Below, one piece after another: positions 1-5,419 of a stretch of 5,419 bases of DNA (position 1 is the stretch's first letter; every line of letters begins with the position of its first letter). The notes beneath the pieces are model-generated. The model was not told where the DNA came from, ran no database searches, and was given only the letters and a program-made list of their open reading frames with translations. The stretch is from the NCBI GenBank assembly GCA_041477815.1, contig JBGOUV010000437.1:1-5419 (forward strand). Direction: 5' to 3'. This stretch comes from JBGOUV01 sp041477815 (GTDB taxonomy: Bacteria; Acidobacteriota; Terriglobia; Bryobacterales; JACQDG01). Both the position numbers and the translations under genes were made by a program.

Positions 1-74
1 GCGGCGATCTTCTTCCGCCCCGCTTCCGGGACCGCGGCGGCCCCCATCAGGGCCGTGAACTCTCTTCTGGTCAT
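1..74 (-). CDS. Truncated gene start with twin-arginine-like N-terminus, product unknown
   Basis: Only the first 24 complete codons are in the window; the gene runs off the left edge. The reading begins MTRREFTALMGAAAVPEAG and continues into a lysine-rich RKKIA stretch. The RREF followed by a short hydrophobic alanine-rich run resembles a twin-arginine (Tat) signal, so the product is probably exported or is the descendant of an exported protein. The start ATG (74-72) overlaps the TGA of the upstream dipeptidase gene (73-71) as ATGA, and a strong GAGGAGG ribosome site lies 7 bases upstream. This shows it is the second gene of a translationally coupled minus-strand operon. The similar MxRREF starts of the two operon genes suggest a shared export route. 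The function cannot be told from 24 residues. Confidence 0.75.
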   Translation of the reverse strand, partial: MTRREFTALMGAAAVPEAGRKKIA

Positions 75-1246
75 GCCGCTACCTCCTCGCAGCGCTTCAT
101 CACGCGCAGCAGATTCTCGCCCATGATCTTCCGGATGTCGGCGTCCGCGTAGCCCATCTCGAGGAGGCCACGCACCAGCACCGGAAACTTCGAAACGTCC
201 TCCAGCCCCGCGGGGACCATGCCGCTGATCCCGTCGAAGTCCGACCCCAGGCCCACGTGATCGGGGCCCACCAATTTTGCCACATGATCGATGTGGCGCA
301 GGACCATTTTGTAGTCGACCGGGGGCAGCATCTTCCGGTAGCGCTGCTGGATGGCCCGCTTCAGCTCGAACCGCTTCGGGTTCCCCGCCTGCTGGGTCAT
401 CAGGTCGGCGATCTCGCGGTCGCGCTGATCGCGGTAGCCGCTGAACGCCTGCCACCCCTTGGTGTCCAGGTAGGCCACGCTGAAGTTGATGAACATCACC
501 CCGCCATTCTTGGCCAGCGCCCGCAGCATGGCGTCGTCCATGTTGCGCGGGATGTCGCATACCGCCCGCACCGAGGAGTGCGACGCGATCACCGGCGCCT
601 TGCTCACCTCCAGCGCGTCGTAGAAGGTTTTGTCGGCGACGTGCGAGATGTCGACCATCATCCCGATGCGGTTCATCTCGCTCACCACGTCGCGCCCGAA
701 CTTCGACAGCCCGTTGTGCACCGCCCGGTCGGTCCCGGAGTCGGCCCAGTTGTTGGTGCGGAAATGCGTCAGGGTCATGTACCGGACGCCCAGCCGGTAG
801 AAGTCGCGCAGGATGCGCAGGTCGTCGACGATCATGTGGCCGCCCTCAATCGAGATCAAGGCGGCGACGCGCCCGGCGCGGTGGACGCGGCGGATGTCCC
901 CCGCGGTGTACGCCACCTCCAGGTCCTTGGGATACCGCCGGGCGGTCTCGTGGACGGCGTCGATCAGGTCCATCGCCCGCTGCACCCACAGGTGCGGCGG
1001 ATGCTCCTGCGGCTGCGCCGGCACGCCGAAGAACACCGCCCCGAACCGTCCCCGCTTGAGGCGCGGGATATCGGTCTCGTAGTAGCCATGCTCCTCGCCC
1101 AGGTCGTAACCCTCATCGACGATGTACCAGGGCGTGTCGATGTGGGTGTCGATGATGATGAGGTCCTGCAGCAGCCGGTCGTAGCGGTCCTGCTGCGCCG
1201 GGAGCGCGGCTACTCCCAGCGCTCCGAGGAATTCCCTGCGTCGCAT
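71..1246 (-). CDS. Secreted-type M19 dipeptidase (membrane/renal dipeptidase family)
   Basis: This 391-residue protein is a zinc-dependent dipeptidase of peptidase family M19, a TIM-barrel amidohydrolase fold that hydrolyses dipeptides (in various members Cys-Gly, L-D or D-D dipeptides). The family's metal ligands are all visible: H35 and D37 in the DTHID motif, the bridging E134 in IEGGH, H202 in DISH, and H223 in ASHS. H161 in LTHF, R234 in IPRN and the SDFDG loop (335-339) match conserved active-site positions of human DPEP1. The C-terminal GLEDVSKFP block is also typical. Residues 1-15 (MRRREFLGALG...) look like a short twin-arginine signal. A charged stretch at about 262-312 is longer than the matching loop in DPEP1. 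The ATG at 1246 has no Shine-Dalgarno site but has an extended -10 motif just upstream. It heads an operon with the overlapping downstream gene. The family call is secure; the dipeptide specificity is unknown. Confidence 0.95.
   Translation of the reverse strand: MRRREFLGALGVAALPAQQDRYDRLLQDLIIIDTHIDTPWYIVDEGYDLGEEHGYYETDIPRLKRGRFGAVFFGVPAQPQEHPPHLWVQRAMDLIDAVHETARRYPKDLEVAYTAGDIRRVHRAGRVAALISIEGGHMIVDDLRILRDFYRLGVRYMTLTHFRTNNWADSGTDRAVHNGLSKFGRDVVSEMNRIGMMVDISHVADKTFYDALEVSKAPVIASHSSVRAVCDIPRNMDDAMLRALAKNGGVMFINFSVAYLDTKGWQAFSGYRDQRDREIADLMTQQAGNPKRFELKRAIQQRYRKMLPPVDYKMVLRHIDHVAKLVGPDHVGLGSDFDGISGMVPAGLEDVSKFPVLVRGLLEMGYADADIRKIMGENLLRVMKRCEEVAA
82..88 (-). promoter_or_regulatory. Shine-Dalgarno site for the truncated downstream gene
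   Basis: On the minus strand GAGGAGG lies 7 bases before the ATG at 74-72, inside the last codons of the dipeptidase gene. It is the only strong ribosome-binding site in the window. It belongs to the one gene that must be translated from the middle of an mRNA, which supports the start choice and the operon reading. Confidence 0.75.
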
Positions 1247-1255
1247 GATGACGGC

Positions 1256-1264
1256 ATTCTAGCA
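1256..1264 (-). promoter_or_regulatory. Extended -10 promoter motif for the dipeptidase operon
   Basis: The minus strand reads TGCTAGAAT, an extended -10 (TGn plus TAnnnT), ending 9 bases before the dipeptidase ATG at 1246. A start of transcription about 7 bases downstream would give a leader of only two or three bases. No convincing -35 box is found at 16-18 bases spacing. The absence of a ribosome site before this ATG fits a leaderless mRNA. This is a motif call only. Confidence 0.5.
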
Positions 1265-1270
1265 GGGGAT

Positions 1271-1279
1271 TGTTATACT
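1271..1279 (+). promoter_or_regulatory. Extended -10 promoter motif for the ATPase gene
   Basis: TGTTATACT matches an extended -10 (TG, one base, then TATACT, one mismatch to TATAAT) and ends 11 bases before the ATG at 1291. Transcription would start about four or five bases before the ATG. ACGGCA at 1251-1256, 17 bases upstream of the hexamer, is only a weak -35 match. The motif decides against the in-frame TTG at 1270, which would lie upstream of the transcript start. Confidence 0.55.
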
Positions 1280-1290
1280 CGGACAGGTTT

Positions 1291-3030
1291 ATGCTCACGA
1301 AGCTGATCATTCGTAACTTCAAGCGCTTCCAGGAGGTCGAGATCGAGCTCGGCAATCCAGTAGTCTTCATCGGTCCCAACAACCTCGGTAAGACCACTGC
1401 CTTGCAAGCGCTGGCTCTGTGGGATGTGGGGCTGCGGCGCTGGATTGAAAAGCGGGCCGGCAGGGAGGCCCCGGAAAAGCGACCGGGCGTTACCATTAAC
1501 CGGCGCGACTTGCTCGCCGTGCCGGTTCCGGACGCCAACCTTCTGTGGCGCGATCTTCACGTCCGCGACGTTCGGAAGCATGGAGGCAAGCAGCAAACTC
1601 AGAACGTCCGTGTCGATATCATGGTCGAGGGTGTCACCGAAGGTCAGCTTTGGACGTGCGGGTTGGAGTTCGACTACGCCAATGCCGAGTCGTTCTATTG
1701 CCGTCCCCTGCGATCTTCCGACGCTAAGAATCCGGAACGAATGCCCGTTCCCGAGGCGGCTTCCGGCGTCCGCATGGCCTTCCTGCCGCCGATGTCCGGG
1801 CTCGCAGCCACCGAACGCCGCCTGGATCCCGGGGCGATCAATGTTCTGTTAGGGGAAGGTCGGACCGCGGAGGTCCTCCGCAACTTGTGCTACCAGATTG
1901 TGACGGCCGACGACGGCGAAGAGCAGTGGAAGAGGCTGTGCGAACAGATCGAAAGCTTCTTCCTCGTCACCTTGGACGAGCCGGCATACATCGCCGAACG
2001 CGGTGAGATTGTTATGACCTATCGGGAGCGGCGGGGCGCAAAGCTCGATCTCTCCTCGGCCGGCCGGGGCATGCAGCAAACGCTCCTCTTGCTTGCTCAC
2101 ATGGTCGTGAATCCAGGAGCGGTTCTCTTATTGGACGAGCCGGACGCCCACCTGGAGATTCTCCGGCAGCGGCAAATCTACCAGCTTCTCACCGAGTGGG
2201 CCCGGGAGCAGGGCAGCCAGATCATCGCCGCCAGCCACTCCGAAGTGATCCTGAACGAGGCGGCGGATCGAGATGTGGTCGTGGCCTTCGTGGGCCGGCC
2301 TCACCGCATCGACGACCGTGGTAGCCAGGCCCGCAAGGCGCTCAAGGAGATTGGCTTCGATCAATACTATCAGGCGGAGCAGACCGGATGGGTCCTGTAC
2401 CTGGAAGGCTCGACGGTTCTGGCCGTTCTGCGGGCTTTCGCTGAGATCCTCGAACATCCCGCACGGCGCGTGCTGGCCCAACCCTTCGTACACTACGTAG
2501 CCAATCAGCCACCAAAGGCGCGAGACCACTTCCGGGGCCTGCGGGAAGCGAAGCCCGATCTGGTCGGAATCGCTCTTTTCGATCGACTGCCGTCACTGCA
2601 AAGCACCCCCGAGCTGCAGGAATACATGTGGCGGCGGCGTGGGATTGAGAACTACCTGTGTTCTCCTGAGACGTTGCTGGCGTATGCCGCGGCTTCCGCG
2701 CGGGAATCTGTCCCAGGACCTCTCTTTGAGTCGGTGGAGACCGGAAAATGGCGGGAAGCGATGGAGGAGTGCATCGGAGACTTCGTTCCCCGCGCCGCCC
2801 TCCGAGACGCCGGCGACCGCTGGTGGCTCGACACCAAGGCCAGCGATGACTTCCTGGATCGCCTCTTCGAGGCTTTCTTTCGCAAACTGCAATTGCCGAA
2901 CCTCATGGGCAAGACCGATTACCACGTTCTCGCTCGGCATGTGCCTCTGAGCCAACTCGACCCCGAGGTGCGTGAATTATTGAATGCAGTAGTGGACGTG
3001 GCAGCGCGAGCCAAGCCCGCCGAAGAATGA
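1291..3030 (+). CDS. OLD-like AAA/ABC ATPase with degenerate Toprim-like C-terminus
   Basis: This 579-residue protein starts with the LTKLIIRNFKRF strand typical of RecF/OLD/SMC-type ATPases. It has Walker A GPNNLGKT (28-35), an ABC signature LSSAGRGMQQ (254-263), Walker B VLLLDEP (278-284) followed by D285-A-H, and the switch histidine H316 in AASHSE. Such proteins dimerise around ATP and usually act on DNA. After about residue 365 comes a second domain with WVLYLEGST (E372), GIALFD (D431) and WRRRGIENYL (447-456), in the order of the Toprim-like nuclease domain of OLD, GajA and DUF4435 proteins. The acidic set is incomplete: V376 sits where EGxT[D/E] is usual, and only D431 of the DxD is kept. 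The ATG at 1291 is chosen over the upstream TTG (1270) from the promoter position and family N-termini. GC content is lower than in neighbours, suggesting transfer. The ATPase fold is secure; a defence role is inference. Confidence 0.85.
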   Translation: MLTKLIIRNFKRFQEVEIELGNPVVFIGPNNLGKTTALQALALWDVGLRRWIEKRAGREAPEKRPGVTINRRDLLAVPVPDANLLWRDLHVRDVRKHGGKQQTQNVRVDIMVEGVTEGQLWTCGLEFDYANAESFYCRPLRSSDAKNPERMPVPEAASGVRMAFLPPMSGLAATERRLDPGAINVLLGEGRTAEVLRNLCYQIVTADDGEEQWKRLCEQIESFFLVTLDEPAYIAERGEIVMTYRERRGAKLDLSSAGRGMQQTLLLLAHMVVNPGAVLLLDEPDAHLEILRQRQIYQLLTEWAREQGSQIIAASHSEVILNEAADRDVVVAFVGRPHRIDDRGSQARKALKEIGFDQYYQAEQTGWVLYLEGSTVLAVLRAFAEILEHPARRVLAQPFVHYVANQPPKARDHFRGLREAKPDLVGIALFDRLPSLQSTPELQEYMWRRRGIENYLCSPETLLAYAAASARESVPGPLFESVETGKWREAMEECIGDFVPRAALRDAGDRWWLDTKASDDFLDRLFEAFFRKLQLPNLMGKTDYHVLARHVPLSQLDPEVRELLNAVVDVAARAKPAEE

Positions 3031-3036
3031 GGGGTT

Positions 3037-3045
3037 TGCTATCCT
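3037..3045 (+). promoter_or_regulatory. Extended -10 promoter motif for the SDR gene
   Basis: TGCTATCCT (TG, one base, TATCCT) ends 8 bases before the ATG at 3054, so a transcript would begin almost at the start codon. No -35 box or Shine-Dalgarno site is convincing. It lies just after the ATPase stop and would let the SDR be expressed independently of the ATPase gene. Confidence 0.5.
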
Positions 3046-3053
3046 GCCCTGTT

Positions 3054-3809
3054 ATGGCCGTCCCCTTCCGACTGGACCGCCGCCGCGCCGTTGTCACCGG
3101 AGGCGCGAGCGGGATCGGCGAGGCCACCGTCCGCGTGCTCAGCGCCGCCGGGGCGGAAGTGACCATTGTCGACCTCGACCGCGAGCGCGCTGAAGCCCTG
3201 GCCCGTGAACTGGGACCTACCGCCCAGGCCGCCGTCTTCGACATCTCCGACGAAGCCGCCGTGCGGTCCTTCTTCGGCGGCCTGGGCGCTTTGGACATCC
3301 TGGTCAACAACGCCGGCATCGGCTTCGTCGGCAGCATTGAAGAGACTCCCGCCGCCGACTGGAGCCGTCTGTTCCGCGTCAACGTGGACGCCGTCTATTT
3401 CGCCTCGAAATACGCCCTGCCGTTGCTGCTGGCCTCGCCGCGCGGACAGATCGTCAACATCGGGTCGGTGGCCGGCCTCACCGCCGTCAAGCGTCGCGCC
3501 GCCTATTGCGCCACCAAGGGAGCCGTCATAGCCCTGACCCGTCAGATGGCCATCGACTATGCCGGACGCCTCCGCGTCAACTGTATCTGCCCCGGTACCA
3601 TCCATAGCCCGTTCGTGGAGGGGTATCTGGAGCGCTTCCACCAGCACGAGAAGGATAAGGTCCGGGCGGAGTTACATGCCCGGCAGCCCATCGGACGCAT
3701 GGGCCGCCCCGATGAGGTTGCTCATATGGTCCTCTACGTGTGCTCCGACGAGGCCGAGTACGCCACCGGGTCGATCCTCACCATCGACGGCGGCTGGACG
3801 GCGCAGTAG
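3054..3809 (+). CDS. NAD-type short-chain dehydrogenase/reductase, BDH2/DHRS6-like
   Basis: This 251-residue classical SDR has a full Rossmann fold. The cofactor loop is TGGASGIG (15-22); D40 at the end of the second strand favours NAD(H) over NADP(H); NNAG is at 85-88. The catalytic tetrad is N110, S138, Y151 and K155 (YCATK). The C-terminal half, with the CPGT segment, the RQPIGR and SDEAEYATG runs and an IDGGW ending, is close in my memory to the clade holding human BDH2/DHRS6 and bacterial 2-keto-3-deoxy-L-fuconate dehydrogenases. A hydroxy- or keto-acid (sugar-acid) substrate is therefore plausible but unproven. The start at 3054 places the cofactor loop at the usual distance. An alternative ATG at 3027 overlaps the ATPase TGA (ATGA) and would add nine residues, but neither start has a good ribosome site. 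It converges on the GGT-like gene with six bases between the stops. Confidence 0.93.
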   Translation: MAVPFRLDRRRAVVTGGASGIGEATVRVLSAAGAEVTIVDLDRERAEALARELGPTAQAAVFDISDEAAVRSFFGGLGALDILVNNAGIGFVGSIEETPAADWSRLFRVNVDAVYFASKYALPLLLASPRGQIVNIGSVAGLTAVKRRAAYCATKGAVIALTRQMAIDYAGRLRVNCICPGTIHSPFVEGYLERFHQHEKDKVRAELHARQPIGRMGRPDEVAHMVLYVCSDEAEYATGSILTIDGGWTAQ

Positions 3810-3810
3810 A

Positions 3811-3824
3811 GGTTGCTACCAACC
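3811..3824. terminator. Small hairpin at the convergent junction
   Basis: GGTTG (3811-3815) and CAACC (3820-3824) are perfect inverted repeats around a 4-base loop, spanning the gap between the SDR and GGT-like stop codons. The symmetry would work on both strands, but the stem is only 5 bp and there is no T-run on either side. A terminator role is therefore weakly supported. Confidence 0.2.
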
Positions 3825-5419
3825 CAGCACGTAATCGTCCTTGGCCGGACTCACGCCTCCAAACATCATGCCCGTGGCGGGATCGATCCGAATCATCTTG
3901 ACCGCCCCCGCCCCGCTCGGCTGCTGTCCGTACGGTTGCTGCATCGCTCCCACCCGAAGTTTGTGACCCTTCGCCTCCAGCGCCGCGCCCACCCGGTCCG
4001 CCAGGACTTTGGGAACGGTCAGGGCGTTCCCGGACTGATGCGGATACATCGTGGGATAGAAACTGCTGGTCGTTACCGTGGGGGCCTCCAGCGCCTGCTG
4101 GACGTTCATCCCGAACTCGGTCACGTTGAGAAACGCCTGTAGCATGGCCTGCGGCTGGTTGTCGCCTCCGGGGGTGTTCCAGGCGAGCAACGGCTTGCCG
4201 TCTTTCAGGGCCAGGGCCGGGTTGATCGTGTGCATCGGTCGCTTCCCGGGCGCGAGCACGTTCACATGCTGGGGGTCCAGCGAGAAATACGGCATGCGGT
4301 CGTTCAGCACGTAGCCCCCGCCCTCGACGACCATGCCGCTCCCGAACGTGGCGTTGACGCTGTGGGTCACCGACACCACGTTCCCGAACCGGTCGGCGAT
4401 CGAGAACGAGGAGGTCTCGCCCTGCCCGCCGGGCCTCGCGCTCCCGGCCGCCGGGCGCCAGCCCTCCAGCACCGCCTCCCCCTTGCGCGGGTCCCCCGGC
4501 GGCGCGACGCCCGGCATGGCCCGGTCCATTCTTATCAGGCTGCGGCGCTTCGCCGCGTACACCTTCGAGAGGAGCCCCTCCACCGGGATGTCCTTCACGA
4601 AGCGCGGATCGGCGATGTACCGGTCCCGGTCGGCGAAGGCCAGCTTTAGGGCTTCCGTAACCACGTGCAGGTACTCCGGCGAGTTGTGTCCCAGCTTGCG
4701 CAGGTCCATCTCCTCCAGAATGTTCAGAGCCATCAGCAGTACTATGCCTTGGGAGTTGGGAGCGCACTGGTACACTTCCAGGCCCTTGTACACGGTCCGG
4801 ATCGGCGACGTTTCCTCGGCTCGATATTCCGCCAGGTCCTGGTAGCGGATTTCGCCGCCCTGCTTCTCATAGAAGCCGGCCGTCAGCCGCGCCAGCCGGC
4901 CGCGGTACCACGTCTCGGCCCCCTCCTGCGCGATGGTCTCCAGGGTCCGGGCCAGGTCCTTCTGGACGAACAGATCGCCCGGCTCGAACGGCTTCCCCAG
5001 CTTCAGCAGCGCCCGCACGGAGCTGGGGTAGGGCGCCAGCTTCGACATCGCCTCCCGGTGATTCGACGCCGCGAAGTAGGTAATGGCGTGCCCGTTGGCC
5101 GCCGCGTCGATGGCCGGCGCCAGCAACGTCTTGTAGTCCCGCGTACCGTATTTCTGTAGCGCCAGGTCGAAACCGCCCACCGACCCGGGCACCGTGCTCG
5201 AATGCGGCCCGGCCTCCGGGATGCCTCCCAGCTTCCGGTACAACTCCAGCGTAGCCAGCTTCGGCGCCGGCCCCGTGCCGTTGATGAACACCACCCGCTT
5301 CTCGTTGGCGATGTACGCCAGCAGGTACGCGTCCCCCCCCAGGCCCGCTTGGTGCTGCTCCACCACCCCGGTCATATAGAACACCGCGACCGCGGCATCC
5401 ACGGCGTTCCCGCCCGACC
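3816..5419 (-). CDS. GGT-superfamily Ntn-hydrolase, 5' end outside window
   Basis: The gene enters from the right edge: codons before the GTG at 5402 continue open to 5419 and read SGGNAVDAAVA, a core GGT motif, so the GTG is not the start. The N-terminus and any signal peptide are missing. Numbered from that GTG (528 residues), the autocatalytic cleavage site and nucleophile is T330 (ETSSFS, codon 4413-4415), giving a small subunit of about 199 residues. N350 (VNATFG) and the oxyanion pair G412-G413 (TPGG) are present. Compared with E. coli GGT, the gamma-glutamyl-binding positions differ: R114 is T43, Q430 is R369, D433 is Y372, and S462 is H391. The segment holding the E. coli lid loop is about 10 residues shorter. 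The TPGGDNQPQ motif is common in non-classical family members. An acylase or peptidase with another substrate is likely; classical transpeptidation is doubtful. The protein is probably exported, as is usual in the family. Confidence 0.9.
   Translation of the reverse strand, partial: SGGNAVDAAVAVFYMTGVVEQHQAGLGGDAYLLAYIANEKRVVFINGTGPAPKLATLELYRKLGGIPEAGPHSSTVPGSVGGFDLALQKYGTRDYKTLLAPAIDAAANGHAITYFAASNHREAMSKLAPYPSSVRALLKLGKPFEPGDLFVQKDLARTLETIAQEGAETWYRGRLARLTAGFYEKQGGEIRYQDLAEYRAEETSPIRTVYKGLEVYQCAPNSQGIVLLMALNILEEMDLRKLGHNSPEYLHVVTEALKLAFADRDRYIADPRFVKDIPVEGLLSKVYAAKRRSLIRMDRAMPGVAPPGDPRKGEAVLEGWRPAAGSARPGGQGETSSFSIADRFGNVVSVTHSVNATFGSGMVVEGGGYVLNDRMPYFSLDPQHVNVLAPGKRPMHTINPALALKDGKPLLAWNTPGGDNQPQAMLQAFLNVTEFGMNVQQALEAPTVTTSSFYPTMYPHQSGNALTVPKVLADRVGAALEAKGHKLRVGAMQQPYGQQPSGAGAVKMIRIDPATGMMFGGVSPAKDDYVLGW

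Noticed and set aside
1270..1290. TTG at 1270 as the ATPase start, adding LYSDRF and one further residue before the ATG
   Set aside because: The TTG overlaps the likely extended -10 motif, the purine run AGGGGA touches it with no spacing, and family proteins usually start directly with the M-x-x-L-x-I-x-N-F-K strand seen from 1291.
1247..1290. Insertion-sequence ends or target-site duplications bounding the ATPase gene
   Set aside because: No transposase, terminal inverted repeats or exact direct repeats were found; the only shared sequence at the two ends is the imperfect promoter-like 15-mer.
257..1306. Long plus-strand open frame of 349 codons opposite the dipeptidase
   Set aside because: It is an antisense shadow in high-GC DNA: its His, Arg, Val and Asp-rich composition matches no family, while the minus strand encodes a complete M19 enzyme with all metal ligands.
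1291..3030. Calling the ATPase a Gabija GajA or PARIS protein by name
   Set aside because: No GajB or AriB partner is next to it, the Toprim-like acidic residues are incomplete, and motif spacing alone cannot assign it to a named system.
3030..3034. AGGGG as Shine-Dalgarno for the SDR start at 3054
   Set aside because: It lies 19 bases before the ATG, too far for normal ribosome binding, and upstream of the likely transcript start.
3778..4767. Minus-strand open frame of 329 codons overlapping the GGT-like gene in another frame
   Set aside because: Its Gly, Arg and Ala-rich low-complexity translation is typical of a frame shadow, and the same strand carries the real GGT motifs in the other frame.
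5400..5402. GTG at 5402 as the start of the GGT-like gene
   Set aside because: It falls inside the conserved GGNAVDAAVA motif and the frame stays open to the window edge, so the gene is cut by the window.

Overview
The window is gene-dense, high-GC bacterial DNA with four protein genes of substantial length plus the first 24 codons of a fifth. I suspect an acidobacterium of the Bryobacter/Solibacter kind. The reasons are the GC-rich codon use, the twin-arginine-like N-termini of the 'M-x-RREF' type on two adjacent genes, and the mix of secreted peptidases. This is inference, and the sequence contains no rRNA or other taxonomic marker.

Layout. On the minus strand, 1-74 is the start of a truncated gene with a twin-arginine-like N-terminus. 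It overlaps by 4 bases the end of an M19 (renal/membrane dipeptidase family) gene at 71-1246. A 44-base divergent intergenic region (1247-1290) carries oppositely directed extended -10 promoter motifs. On the plus strand, 1291-3030 encodes a 579-residue OLD-like ATPase. It has an ABC/RecF-type nucleotide-binding domain and a C-terminal region that looks like a degenerate Toprim domain. It is followed by a short-chain dehydrogenase (SDR) at 3054-3809. Six bases after the SDR stop, a minus-strand gene of the gamma-glutamyltranspeptidase (GGT) superfamily (3816-5419) converges on it and runs off the right edge.

How they fit together. The two minus-strand enzymes are peptidase-type hydrolases that could act in sequence on gamma-glutamyl or other small peptides. 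However, the GGT-like protein keeps its catalytic threonine and oxyanion glycines while most residues that recognise the gamma-glutamyl group are replaced, so its substrate is probably different. The ATPase gene is the outsider: it is visibly lower in GC than its neighbours, has no metabolic link to them, and has the domain order of OLD/Gabija/PARIS-type anti-phage proteins, but with no partner gene in view. It is the best candidate here for an undescribed, possibly single-gene, defence or DNA-maintenance factor.

The three gene starts seen without an upstream overlapping gene on their own strand, or with only a weak one (dipeptidase, ATPase, SDR), all lack a Shine-Dalgarno site. Each has a TGnTAnnnT motif 8-11 bases before the ATG, which points to leaderless or nearly leaderless transcripts. 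No RNA genes, CRISPR arrays, insertion sequences or origins were seen. No stretch over 300 bases lacks a gene.
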